From Planctomycetota bacterium (lineage in GTDB: Bacteria; Planctomycetota; UBA11346), in NCBI GenBank assembly GCA_003136555.1, contig PLEW01000157.1:5742-53703 (forward strand): DNA of 47,962 nt. The letters run 5' to 3'. Made by a program: the position numbers and the translations under genes. Positions 1 through 8,343 of the stretch are shown piece after piece (positions within the stretch are counted from its first letter, which is position 1; the number at the start of each line of letters is the position of its first letter). The notes under the pieces were generated by a model. The model was given only the letters and a program-made list of their open reading frames with translations. It did no database searches and was not told where the DNA came from.

Positions 1-666
1 ATGCGCACCGTGCCGATGGTGGTCAGGGCCTCGGCTGGCGGCGGCAAGGGCTACGGTGGCCAGCACAGCCAGTCGATCGAATCGATCTTCTGCCATACTC
101 CCGGCCTCAAGATCGCCGTGCCCTCCAACCCCTATGATGCCAAGGGATTGCTCAAGACCGCCATCCGCGACGACAATCCCGTCCTCTACGTCGAGGGGCA
201 GCTGCTCTATGCCGTAAAGGGAGTGGTACCCGAAGAGGAGTACTTCATCCCCTTCGGCGTCGCGGCGGTGAAGACCACGGGCAAGGACTGCACCTTCGTC
301 GGCTGGAGCTATGTGGTCAACGAAGCGATCAAGGCAGCCGAGATCCTCAAGAAGGAGCATGGCATCGAGCTCGAAGTCATCGACGCGCGTACCCTGGTGC
401 CCTTCGATTGGGATACCGTGCTGGCCTCGGTCAAGAAGACCGGGCGCTGCATCGTCGGCAGCCAGGCGGTCAAGACCTGCTCCTACACCGCTGAAGTCGC
501 CGATACCATCACCCGCCGCGCCTTCGATTACCTCGATGCGCCGATCGAGCGCCTCGGCGCCGCCAGTTCGATATCGCCGCAGGCCAAGGCGATGGAGAAG
601 GCCTACCTGGTGTGGGCGGAGGACATCGTCAAGTCCACCATCGCGCTGGTGCGTCCACGCGGCTGA
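1..666 (+). CDS. pdhB: Pyruvate dehydrogenase E1 component, beta subunit (5' partial)
   Basis: C-terminal 221 residues of a thiamine-diphosphate-dependent 2-oxoacid dehydrogenase E1 beta subunit, which with E1 alpha decarboxylates pyruvate and passes the acetyl group to E2 lipoyl. The motif GGQHSQSIESIF near residue 20 is the conserved E1-beta signature. The end of the pyrimidine-binding domain is followed by the transketolase C-terminal domain (about residues 95-215, with VIDARTLVPFD). Family members are about 325 residues, so roughly 105 residues lie before the window and the ATG at base 1 is probably an internal Met. A branched-chain 2-oxoacid E1 beta is possible. The E1 alpha gene would be expected upstream, outside the window. 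Confidence 0.88.
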   Translation: MRTVPMVVRASAGGGKGYGGQHSQSIESIFCHTPGLKIAVPSNPYDAKGLLKTAIRDDNPVLYVEGQLLYAVKGVVPEEEYFIPFGVAAVKTTGKDCTFVGWSYVVNEAIKAAEILKKEHGIELEVIDARTLVPFDWDTVLASVKKTGRCIVGSQAVKTCSYTAEVADTITRRAFDYLDAPIERLGAASSISPQAKAMEKAYLVWAEDIVKSTIALVRPRG

Positions 667-732
667 GTCCGGGGGCCGGCAGGTCCAGCCTGCCACTGGG
701 AAATCGGCGCGCCGGGCCTATGGTCGTGGGGC

Positions 733-1245
733 ATGCCCATCACTCGCTCCCGTCTGCTGCTCACCCTCGGCCTGGGCGCCGCATTCATCGCCTGGTACTT
801 CTACTGGAGCTCGCCGGGCGTCCAGATCCCGAAGACCTTCGCGCGCATCCGCGAAGGGGTCAATGAGAGCCGCGCGAACCTGATCATCGATCAGCTCCAC
901 CCCGAGTACTCGATCAAGCGCTGCTGGCCGAATCTGCTGGCCGAATACGGCGATCTCGCCGCCCCTGGGCAGCTGCTCCTGCTCGCCCGCCAGGGCCTGC
1001 AGATTGTCCTCCGCTCGCATGCCGACGATCCCCTGGTGATGACCTACGACATCCATCGCATCACCGACCGGGGCGACGGCACCTATGAGGTCGATGTCAG
1101 CATGCAGCTGTCGACGCGCAGCGGGCACGCGGTCTCTATCGTCGATCCCCCGATAGTGCACAAGCGTTTCATCCTGGCGCGGGCGAGCTCCATCTTCCCG
1201 GCGCTCTACATCAAGTCCCATGAGCCGCTGAGCGCCAATCCCTGA
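733..1245 (+). CDS. Hypothetical membrane-anchored protein
   Basis: A 170-residue protein I do not recognise. It has one N-terminal hydrophobic segment (about residues 8-25, rich in Leu/Ala/Trp/Tyr), after which the chain looks soluble and would face the periplasm. The middle contains a plausible alpha/beta domain with the run YDIHRITDRGDG followed by beta-strand-like segments, reminiscent of small SnoaL/nuclear-transport-factor-like folds, but this is a guess. It starts 66 bases after the E1 beta stop on the same strand and could be co-transcribed. Its codon use has the same strong third-position GC bias as its neighbours, which supports it being real. Confidence 0.6.
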   Translation: MPITRSRLLLTLGLGAAFIAWYFYWSSPGVQIPKTFARIREGVNESRANLIIDQLHPEYSIKRCWPNLLAEYGDLAAPGQLLLLARQGLQIVLRSHADDPLVMTYDIHRITDRGDGTYEVDVSMQLSTRSGHAVSIVDPPIVHKRFILARASSIFPALYIKSHEPLSANP

Positions 1246-1266
1246 AGCAGGGCGCTACACCGACCA

Positions 1267-1689
1267 TCAGGCATGATGGTAGGGGGCCCCGGCGAGGATG
1301 GATGCGGCGCGGTAGAGCTGCTCGATGAGCAGCAGATGCGCCAGCTGATGCGGCAGGGTCATGGCCGAGAGCGATAGCCGTTCATCGGCGAGGGCGAGCG
1401 TAGGTTGATGATGGCCGTACGCCTCGCCGAGCAGGAAGGCGACCTCGCCATGACGCATGGTCCAGGTGCGCAGCCTGGCTGCGAGCTCCGCGCTTCCGAA
1501 CTGCTCTCCGCGCTCATCGAGGGCGACCTTCCAGCGTGAAGAGGCCGGCCACAGCGGCTGCTCCTGCTTGGGCACGCGCTCCTCGACCGTGAGCGAACCA
1601 TAGCGGCGGAAGCGCTTGAGATAGTCATCCCGCAGCGCGATGACATGGGCATCCTTGATGCGCCCCGTCTGCACCACTACCAGGCGCAT
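1267..1689 (-). CDS. rlmH: 23S rRNA (pseudouridine-1915 N3) methyltransferase RlmH
   Basis: SPOUT-class methyltransferase that N3-methylates pseudouridine 1915 of 23S rRNA in assembled ribosomes. The C-terminal half matches the family: a Gly-containing SAM-knot segment (FLLGEAYGHH), then SAMTLPHQLAHLLLIEQLYRA and the C-terminal PYH. The start was placed at the ATG at 1689 (MRLVVVQTG), because the family begins with this beta strand and the open frame upstream is low-complexity Arg/Ser/Ala. That gives 140 residues against about 155 in Escherichia coli. The usual Gly-Gly in the knot reads Gly-Glu here, a mild oddity. It lies 94 bases after tgt on the same strand, making a small RNA-modification pair. 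Confidence 0.86.
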   Translation of the reverse strand: MRLVVVQTGRIKDAHVIALRDDYLKRFRRYGSLTVEERVPKQEQPLWPASSRWKVALDERGEQFGSAELAARLRTWTMRHGEVAFLLGEAYGHHQPTLALADERLSLSAMTLPHQLAHLLLIEQLYRAASILAGAPYHHA

Positions 1690-1783
1690 GGCCTGCCGCC
1701 CAGTCCGCCGCCAACGCCGGCGGATGCCAACTTGCCGCCATCCGGCCCTGCTTGTAGCGCCCTTGACCGGCCGGACCTCTGGC

Positions 1784-2965
1784 TCATTCGCCCTCGTCCT
1801 CGCGCGCCGGCTTGGCGCGCTCGCGGCGTGCGAAGTAGCGCACCACGAAGGCATCCCGCCAGGCGGCGAAGCGGCCGTCCTCGATGGCCGAACGCATGGC
1901 GCGCATCAGGTCCTGGTAGAAATGCAGGTTGTGGATGGTCATCAGGGTCTCCGCCAGGATCTCGCCCGCGAACACCAGATGGCGGAGGTAGGCGCGGCTG
2001 AAGCCGCCGGCGCAGGCATAACAGCCGCAGGCGGTGTCGATGGGGTAGCGATCCTTGCGGAACTTCTTATCCTGGATGCGCATCTTGCCATCCCAAGTGA
2101 AGACCGTCCCCTCACGGGCGTAGCGGGTGGGGATCACGCAGTCATGGATATCCATGCCGGCGTCGACCGACGCCACCAGGTCCTCGGGCAGTCCCACGCC
2201 CATCAGGTAGCGCACCTTGCCTGCAGGAAGCAGCGGCGCGGTGTGGCGCACCACCCGCGTCATCGCCTCATGGCCCTCGCCCACCGAGACGCCGCCGATG
2301 GCATAGCCCGGCAGCTCGAGCGAGGTCAGCTGGGCGACGGCCTTCGAGCGCAGTTCAAGATCCATGCCGCCCTGGACGATGCCGAAGAGATGCTGGTGCT
2401 CCGCCAGCGGGACGGCGGCGCAGCGCTTGAGCCAGCGAAAGGTGCGCTCGACGCTGTCCTCCAGGTAGGCGCGTGATGCGGTATGCTCGACGCATTCGTC
2501 GAAGGCCATGACGATATCCGCACCTAGCCGTTTCTGGATGCCCATTGCGGTCTCGGGCGAGAGCATGGCCGCTTCGCCCCCCTGCTCGAAGCGGAAGCGC
2601 ACCCCCTCCTCGTCAATGACGCGATCTGGCAGGCTGAAGACCTGGAAGCCGCCTGAATCGGTGAGGATGGTCCTGTTCCAGCGCATCAGGCCGTGCAGGC
2701 CGCCATGCCGTTCGACCAGGGCGGTGCGATCGGACAGGCTGAGATGGTAGGTATTGGCGAGCACCACCTGCGCACCGGTCGCCTCGACCTGGGACGGCGT
2801 TACGCATTTCACCGCCGCCTGCGTGCCGACCGGCATGAAGGCCGGCGTCTCGACCAACCCATGCGCCGTGACGAAGCATCCGCGCCGTGCCGAGCCGCTG
2901 ACCGCAAGGAGCTGGAAGTTGAGGCCGCCTCCGGGCGTCCACGCCAACTGATCGGGCTCATTCAT
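1784..2965 (-). CDS. tgt: Queuine tRNA-ribosyltransferase (tRNA-guanine transglycosylase)
   Basis: Exchanges guanine 34 of tRNA Asp/Asn/His/Tyr for the queuosine precursor preQ1. Visible family features: LTDSGGFQVFSL with the catalytic Asp at about 103, GGVSVGE at about 225-230, the nucleophile Asp275 in DIHDCVIPTR, and the zinc site C313-x-C315-x2-C318 with a His at about 345. The usual TRNAR segment reads TRYAR. I chose the ATG at 2965 over the GTG at 2971, because a GAGAG ribosome-binding site lies 8 bases before the ATG. It is about 393 residues, a normal length. The order on this strand is MshEN-domain gene, tgt, rlmH. Other queuosine genes are not in the window. Confidence 0.95.
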   Translation of the reverse strand: MNEPDQLAWTPGGGLNFQLLAVSGSARRGCFVTAHGLVETPAFMPVGTQAAVKCVTPSQVEATGAQVVLANTYHLSLSDRTALVERHGGLHGLMRWNRTILTDSGGFQVFSLPDRVIDEEGVRFRFEQGGEAAMLSPETAMGIQKRLGADIVMAFDECVEHTASRAYLEDSVERTFRWLKRCAAVPLAEHQHLFGIVQGGMDLELRSKAVAQLTSLELPGYAIGGVSVGEGHEAMTRVVRHTAPLLPAGKVRYLMGVGLPEDLVASVDAGMDIHDCVIPTRYAREGTVFTWDGKMRIQDKKFRKDRYPIDTACGCYACAGGFSRAYLRHLVFAGEILAETLMTIHNLHFYQDLMRAMRSAIEDGRFAAWRDAFVVRYFARRERAKPAREDEGE

Positions 2966-3037
2966 CGGCACACTCTCGGCGATCCCGCAGGGCGAGCAAC
3001 CCTCGGTGCCTGCCGCGCTGAGCGACAGCTGCCCGGT

Positions 3038-4789
3038 CTAGACCTGGCGCGGGCTGGCGTACAGCCCGGCCAGCAGGGTATCCATCTCGGCATCGACTGG
3101 CTGCGCATTGATGATGCGGTTGCGGCTCTGCAGGCCGATCCACTTGTCGAAGACATGCGACTTGCCGTGGGTGATCGCGGACTGGAACTCCTCTTCCATG
3201 ACCGGGATGAGGTTCACCACCCCCGTCTTCTCGGTGCGCCCGGTGCCGACGAAGCGGCTGGTCGCAGAAGGTCCGCTCTTGGCCGCAGGCGCAGGACCAG
3301 GCGGGGTGGCCGGAGGAGCCGCAGCGCGTGCCGCGGGTGCAACGTGGGCGGGCGGAGCGGCGGGGCTGGCCGCTGGCGCACGGGGTGCCGACACCGGCGC
3401 GGGTTTGGGCGGGGCCGAGATCGGAGCATCGCCCAATTCGAACTCGGGCGCAGGCACCGGCTGCTTGGCGGGTGCGGCCGCAGGCGGCACTTTCCTGGTG
3501 AGGACCGGCTCGGCCAGTTCGGCCGCCGGCAGGGCATCCTCGAAGCTGAGATCGCCAGGCTGGGCCGCCAAGGGCGAAGACACCACCATGGGCGCCTCGA
3601 CGATCGGCTTGAGTTCGACCGCCTCGGAGAACTGCGGCGCCGGACTGATCGCCTCGAGGGGGATGATCTCGGCATCGGCCTTGAGCGAGATCGGCTCGAT
3701 GATGGCGGGGGCGATCGCCTCATCGCTCGAGAGCAAGTCGTCGATGTCCTGGATCTCGGGGACGATGTTGTCCGCAGGCGCGGGTGGTGCCTGGTGCATC
3801 ACCGCGGGCAGCGGACGGCTCGGCGAGCCCTGCGAGGGCGAAGGCGGGGCGGCCACCTTGGACATCATCTGGGTCACGCTCTTCGGCTCGATATCCTGGG
3901 TGAACGAGCGCGAGGTCTCGTTGACCTGGACCTGACCGGAATAGTACTTCTCGATGCCCTGGGTGATCTCGCTGCGCGTGGCGACCACCTTCTTGATGTC
4001 GAGGCTGGTCTTGGCCTCGAGCACGCGGATGGTCTCGGCGTCGAGCGGATTGACCATCGCCAGGGTCAGCAGGCTGCCGAGCTTGTCGACGGGGAAGACG
4101 CCGTAATGCATCGCGTCTTCACGGGCGATGGTATCCAGCGCCTTCTTGCGGATCTCGTACTTGTCGACCTTGAGGTGCGGCACCCAGCATTCCTGGGTCA
4201 GCGCATTGACCATCTGGTCCTCGGTGATGAAGCCGAGCTGCACCGCAGCGACATCGATCGGCAGGCTGTCCTGGTCGGCCTTGCCGCGCACCGCGGTCGC
4301 CTGGCCCTCGTCTATCAGGCTGGCCTTGCTCTGCAGGAACTCGAGAAGCGCGTCATCGCCGGTGCGGCACGGACCGCCGCCCTTGCGCGCGCTGCCGAGA
4401 TTGAGTGCTCCGGCGAACTTGGGCGGCTCGCTCTGGCCTGCAATGATCGGCTCGCGCGACTTGGGGCGGGCCGGGGTCTTGATCTCGCCATCATTGTGCT
4501 CGGCGGCGGCCGGGCGCGGCGGGGCGCCGACCGGCGCCTGCGCGGCCTCGCGCTGCTCCTGTACACGGCCGCTGTCGGTGCCGGTGGCGGCCTTGCCGGT
4601 TGGCCGGGCCTGGCCGGGCCGGACCACGGCGCTGCGCGTGTCGGTCTTGGCCGTCGCGGCAGCGGGGCCGCTCCCGGAGGGACGTGAGGGGACGATGCGG
4701 CGGCTCTTGTTGCTCTTGGCCTGCTCGGGGGCCTCGCGCTCGGGCTCCCTGGCCTTGTCCTTCGCCTTCTTGCCACCGAAAAAACCCAT
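3038..4789 (-). CDS. MshEN (GspE/PilB N-terminal) domain protein without an ATPase domain
   Basis: A 583-residue cytoplasmic-looking protein. Residues 1-140 are basic, Pro/Ala-rich and probably disordered. Residues 145-283 match the MshEN / GspE-II N-terminal domain, seen as the run LGFITEDQMVNAL, then VPHLKVDKYEI, then FPVDKLGSLLTLAMVNPLDA. Residues 290-490 are another Pro/Ala-rich linker. A conserved-looking tail (about 500-583) includes VVNLIPVMEEEF. Type II secretion and type IV pilus ATPases carry this domain in front of a AAA motor, and in some proteins it binds c-di-GMP. No Walker motifs occur here, so it is more likely an adaptor or regulator than a motor. The start ATG has a GGGGGAC ribosome-binding site. 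Confidence 0.72.
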   Translation of the reverse strand: MGFFGGKKAKDKAREPEREAPEQAKSNKSRRIVPSRPSGSGPAAATAKTDTRSAVVRPGQARPTGKAATGTDSGRVQEQREAAQAPVGAPPRPAAAEHNDGEIKTPARPKSREPIIAGQSEPPKFAGALNLGSARKGGGPCRTGDDALLEFLQSKASLIDEGQATAVRGKADQDSLPIDVAAVQLGFITEDQMVNALTQECWVPHLKVDKYEIRKKALDTIAREDAMHYGVFPVDKLGSLLTLAMVNPLDAETIRVLEAKTSLDIKKVVATRSEITQGIEKYYSGQVQVNETSRSFTQDIEPKSVTQMMSKVAAPPSPSQGSPSRPLPAVMHQAPPAPADNIVPEIQDIDDLLSSDEAIAPAIIEPISLKADAEIIPLEAISPAPQFSEAVELKPIVEAPMVVSSPLAAQPGDLSFEDALPAAELAEPVLTRKVPPAAAPAKQPVPAPEFELGDAPISAPPKPAPVSAPRAPAASPAAPPAHVAPAARAAAPPATPPGPAPAAKSGPSATSRFVGTGRTEKTGVVNLIPVMEEEFQSAITHGKSHVFDKWIGLQSRNRIINAQPVDAEMDTLLAGLYASPRQV

Positions 4790-5106
4790 GATGTCCCCCG
4801 TTCAGCCCAAGACGTCGTACCCGCAGTGGCCGAGCCCCTGCGGCTTGCGACAGTGTGGCGTAGGATGGCGCACTTCAAATCCCTAAAACCCTCCTGCATC
4901 GGCGCGTAGGGGGTTTTGCGTATCACACTCAAAACACTCCGCCTGCCTCGAGCTCGGCCTTTGCCCCTCGTAATCCTAGGCGTGGTCCCATCCTCTTCCA
5001 TCACAGCAGATGCAGTGCATGATGCTGTGCCGTCGGCGGTCGAACCGTTGCGTTCCGAGCGACACCCCGCTTGCGGAGTCTTGCCGCTTCTGCTAAAGGA
5101 AGTTCC
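4790..5106. promoter_or_regulatory. Divergent intergenic region with an inverted repeat
   Basis: 317 bases between the divergently read MshEN-domain gene and the STAS gene, so both promoters should lie here. An inverted repeat (arms 4885-4893 and 4909-4917, A/C-rich against G/T-rich, nine pairs including one G-T) sits near the middle. It resembles a terminator or operator stem. A terminator would be unusual between divergent genes. I see no clear sigma-70 hexamer pair. Confidence 0.3.
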
Positions 5107-6009
5107 ATGGCGGTTCTCAATTTCGACATCAAGACCGTTGCTCTCCCTTCTGGAGAGGAGTCGAAGGCGGTATTCCTCACCGGCTCGATCGACGCGAGCA
5201 CCAACCAGACCTTCGAGGGTCGCCTCAGCGATATCCTCAGCTCGGGCACGCACAATGTGATGCTGGTGCTCACCAACGTGAAGTACATCAACTCGACCGG
5301 CCTAGGCACCATCGTCAAGTGCGTCGACAACTTCCGCGAGAAAGGTGGCGACATCAAGCTGGTGGGCGTCCCGACCAAGGTGATCGCCCTCTTCGAGATG
5401 CTCGGACTGCTCGCACTGTTCGAGACCCATGACACCATCGAGGCGGCGGTCTCCAGCTTCGGCAAGAGCAAGGCGGCCAAGGCCGCGGCGCAGCCGACCG
5501 CCAAGTTCCCGATCCAATTCAAGCACCCGATCACCGGCATGGGCCTGAATGTCAGCCAGCCAGGTCGCTTCAAGGATCCGCGCAGCGGCGACTACTTCTC
5601 CATCGACCAGAACGGCACCATCGAGTTCTACGAGATGTCGAAGGTCAAGATGATCGAGGCCAAGCTGCCTGCCGACATGGACTTCACCGCCGGGCTGACC
5701 TCGCTCGCCGCCGGCCTCGCCACCAGGCTGAAGCTCCCCGCCGATGTCTCGACCCGGGTGCAGCGCGGCATCGGCGACGCGGCTGCCATCATCCGCGGCC
5801 ACTCCAAGGATGCCAACGAGACCTTCAATGTCCTCCTGGTCGGCGACCAGGACAAGCTCCAGGTCGGCATCGTCGGCTACGGCAGCGCCCTGAACATCCG
5901 TCCCGATGATCCAGGCCTCAAGGCCCTCGAATCCAGCGTCGAGGACGTGAAGCACACCGTCCTGCCGACTCGCGGCTACCTGCTGACCTTCACCAAGCGC
6001 GTCCGCTGA
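5107..6009 (+). CDS. STAS-domain anti-sigma antagonist fused to a degenerate RsbW-like domain
   Basis: 300 residues. Residues 1-118 are a STAS domain with the phosphorylatable Ser63 in NSTGLG, like SpoIIAA/RsbV, whose unphosphorylated form traps an anti-sigma kinase. Residues 180-270 align by eye with RsbW/SpoIIAB GHKL kinases: the strand IEAKLPAD, helices ending ADVSTRVQRGIGDAAAIIRGHS, then strands around LQVGIVGYGS. The N-box Glu is Asp224, the Mg-binding Asn is Ile, and the G1-box Asp is Gly, so ATP binding looks lost. The ATG at 5107 was chosen because an AAAGGA site lies 7 bases upstream. An earlier TTG at 5071 extends the frame without support. The fusion suggests a built-in mimic of the kinase partner. 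Confidence 0.75.
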   Translation: MAVLNFDIKTVALPSGEESKAVFLTGSIDASTNQTFEGRLSDILSSGTHNVMLVLTNVKYINSTGLGTIVKCVDNFREKGGDIKLVGVPTKVIALFEMLGLLALFETHDTIEAAVSSFGKSKAAKAAAQPTAKFPIQFKHPITGMGLNVSQPGRFKDPRSGDYFSIDQNGTIEFYEMSKVKMIEAKLPADMDFTAGLTSLAAGLATRLKLPADVSTRVQRGIGDAAAIIRGHSKDANETFNVLLVGDQDKLQVGIVGYGSALNIRPDDPGLKALESSVEDVKHTVLPTRGYLLTFTKRVR

Positions 6010-6060
6010 CCGCAGCAGGCGGCCTGGCGCAGCCCCTGACCACCTGGGCGTGGATGCCGC

Positions 6061-6531
6061 ATGCTCCCCGTCGGCGATAGCGAATTGATGCGGCTCGCCC
6101 TCGCCGAGGCGCAGGCCGCCGGCGCTGAGGGCGAGGTCCCGGTCGGTGCGATCATCGTCTGCGATGGCCGCATCGTCGGCCGCGGGCGGAACGCCTGCGA
6201 GCGGCTGCAGGATGCCACTGCCCATGCCGAGATCCTCGCCATCAGCGCCGCCAGCCAATCCCTCGGCACCTGGCGGCTCGAAGACTGCACCCTCTACGTC
6301 ACCCTCGAACCGTGCCCGATGTGCATGGGCGCCTGCCTCAATGCGCGGGTCAGGCGCGTCGTCTATGGGGCGCTCGAGCCCAAGGCGGGGGCATGCGGCA
6401 GCATCGTCGATCTGCGCGCTCCCGAAGGCTACAACCATCGCCTGGAGACCACCGGTGGCGTCCTGGCGGGGGAATCGAGCACGATCATGCGCGAGTTCTT
6501 CCGCCAGCTGCGCGAGCGCAGGCGCAGCTGA
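6061..6531 (+). CDS. tadA: tRNA adenosine(34) deaminase TadA
   Basis: Zinc hydrolase that deaminates the wobble adenosine of tRNA-Arg(ACG) to inosine. In 156 residues the deaminase core is complete: H55-A-E57 (zinc ligand and proton-shuttling Glu) and P84-C85-P-M-C88. The fingerprint VPVGAIIV precedes it and ARVRRVVYGA follows it. The ATG at 6061 gives the standard length. It lies 51 bases downstream of the STAS gene on the same strand, with no evident link in function. A generic cytidine/guanine deaminase is the alternative, but NARVRRVVYGA and the overall length favour TadA. Confidence 0.92.
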   Translation: MLPVGDSELMRLALAEAQAAGAEGEVPVGAIIVCDGRIVGRGRNACERLQDATAHAEILAISAASQSLGTWRLEDCTLYVTLEPCPMCMGACLNARVRRVVYGALEPKAGACGSIVDLRAPEGYNHRLETTGGVLAGESSTIMREFFRQLRERRRS

Positions 6532-6658
6532 GCTTCGGCCGGGGCGCAGCGCCGGCCAATGATGGCAGACGTCCATGCAGGCCCAGAAATGGCATTCCAG
6601 AATCCGGGGCAGGTCGCACAGGCAGTTGCTCGCTGTCGTGTCAGGCTAGAGTCCGCTC

Positions 6659-8017
6659 ATGCTTACCGAACTGCTCCCCGACGATCAGTCCCTGCGTGAG
6701 CTGCTTGGCACCTCCCACCAGCGGTTCGCTCGTCTGGTCCAGGAGGCGGAATCCCGGGCTCGCCCCTATTATACCAAGGTGCTCGGGCGCTCGGCAAGCA
6801 TCACCGACGTCATCAACGAGATCTTCACCGCGGTCGAACGAGAAGGCGATGCGGCGGTGGCGCACTACGCCAAGCTCTTCGACAGCGCAGAGCTCGATCC
6901 CAGCCGCATGCTCGTCCCCAAGAGCGAACTGAAGCGGGCCTGGGAGGCATGCGAGCACAGCCTGCGCAGCGCGATCCAGTTCTCCATCCAGCAGGTCGAG
7001 AGCTACCAGCGCCGGCTGCTGCCACGCAGCTTCGGCACGGCGCTGGACGAGCCCCTGGGCGTGCGCTGGTCCCCCCTCGCACGCGTGGGCGCCTACATCC
7101 CCGGCGGGGCGAAGGGCGCCGCGCCGCTGTTCTCCTCGGTGATCATGAACCTCGTGCCGGCCAAGGTGGCAGGCGTCCCCGAGCTGGTGCTCGCATCCCC
7201 GTCGCGTGCCGATGGCACATTGTCGGACGAGCTGCTCGCAACCGCCTACGCCGTCGGCGTGACCGAGGTCTACCGCGCCGGCGGCATCCCGGCCATCGCC
7301 GCCCTCGCCTGCGGCACGCCCTCGCTGCCCAAGGTCGACAAGATCGTCGGGCCGGGCAACATCTACGTCACCCTCGCCAAGCGCCATGCCTATGGGCGCG
7401 TCGATCTCGACATGCTCGCCGGCCCGAGCGAGGTGCTGGTGATCGCCGATTCCGGGGCGAACCCTGCCTATGTCGCGGCGGACCTGCTCTCCCAGGCAGA
7501 ACATGACGCCCTCGCCATGGCGGTCTGCGTCACCATCGGCCACGATGTCGCCGCCAATATCCAGTCCGAGCTCAGCGACCAGCTGGATGCCCTGCCCGAG
7601 GAGCGGCGCAGCATCGCCGCCGAGAGCATTCGCCGCTTCGGCCGCCTGGTGCGCTGCACCACCGCGGCCGAGGCCGTCGCGGTGGCCAATCGCATCGCTC
7701 CCGAGCACCTCGAGCTGATGGTCAGGAATCCCGCGCCGCTGTTCGCCAAGCTCACCAATGCGGGGGCGATCTTCATCGGCCCCTGGAGCCCGGAGCCGAT
7801 CGGCGACTATGTCGCCGGACCAAGCCACACCCTGCCCACCGGGGGGTCGGCGCGCGTGTGGTCGGGGATCGGCGCCGACACCTTCCTGCGGCGGACCTCG
7901 ATCATCAACCTCTCCGAGAACGATTTCCGCCATTGCGCCGATGCCGGCATCGTCATGGCACGCGGCGAGGGCATGGAGGCGCACGCCCGCTCGATCGAAG
8001 CGCGGCTGAAGACGTGA
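6659..8017 (+). CDS. hisD: Histidinol dehydrogenase
   Basis: Catalyses the last two steps of histidine synthesis, oxidising histidinol through histidinal to histidine with two NAD. All key residues are visible in the 452-residue product: zinc ligands Q279 and H282 (in QAEHD), D383 (IGDYVAGPSH) and H442, and the catalytic pair E349-H350 in IAPEHLE. VGAYIPGG and VDKIVGPGNIYV are standard family blocks. It starts at the ATG at 6659 after a 127-base gap from tadA in which I see no feature. The histidine genes here are scattered, since hisI lies 3 kb away among unrelated genes. Confidence 0.97.
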   Translation: MLTELLPDDQSLRELLGTSHQRFARLVQEAESRARPYYTKVLGRSASITDVINEIFTAVEREGDAAVAHYAKLFDSAELDPSRMLVPKSELKRAWEACEHSLRSAIQFSIQQVESYQRRLLPRSFGTALDEPLGVRWSPLARVGAYIPGGAKGAAPLFSSVIMNLVPAKVAGVPELVLASPSRADGTLSDELLATAYAVGVTEVYRAGGIPAIAALACGTPSLPKVDKIVGPGNIYVTLAKRHAYGRVDLDMLAGPSEVLVIADSGANPAYVAADLLSQAEHDALAMAVCVTIGHDVAANIQSELSDQLDALPEERRSIAAESIRRFGRLVRCTTAAEAVAVANRIAPEHLELMVRNPAPLFAKLTNAGAIFIGPWSPEPIGDYVAGPSHTLPTGGSARVWSGIGADTFLRRTSIINLSENDFRHCADAGIVMARGEGMEAHARSIEARLKT

Positions 8018-8055
8018 GCTGCCGGAGCTGCGCTTCATAAGCGCTCGGCCAGACG

Positions 8056-8328
8056 ATGTGCAACCAGTGCGATCCGTTCTTCCTGCCCGTCCCGGTCGGC
8101 TCGCAGAGCGCCTACCGGGGCCAGATCGAACGCCTCTCCGCGGCGGTGCAGGAGGGCATCCTCGAGCTGGTGGAGGCGTCGTGCCCATGGCAGTCGCTGG
8201 CCTCGCCGTCGCTGCCGGCGTGCGCACGGCACGTCTTCACCTGCAGCCTCTGCGCCCAGCTGTTCATCCTCGAGCGCGGCGGCTGCAGCGCCCTCGGCGA
8301 CCAGTGGCGGCCCCTGTATGGCAACTGA
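8056..8328 (+). CDS. Small cysteine-rich protein, possible zinc binder
   Basis: 90 residues that I do not recognise. It has two C-x2-C pairs, C2-x2-C5 at the very N-terminus and TCSLC near residue 63, with further single Cys residues between, so a small zinc-binding fold is plausible. No membrane segment is present. Third codon positions are almost all G or C, like the neighbouring genes, which is the main support for a real gene. It starts 38 bases after hisD and ends 15 bases before nth, all on the plus strand, so it may be part of one transcript. No strong ribosome-binding site is visible. Confidence 0.55.
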   Translation: MCNQCDPFFLPVPVGSQSAYRGQIERLSAAVQEGILELVEASCPWQSLASPSLPACARHVFTCSLCAQLFILERGGCSALGDQWRPLYGN

Positions 8329-8343
8329 GCATGGCTACTGAGC

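Noticed and set aside
2693-4687. A 664-codon plus-strand open frame opposite tgt and the MshEN-domain gene
   Set aside because: Low-complexity Arg/Gly/Leu product with no motifs; both minus-strand genes have clear family features.
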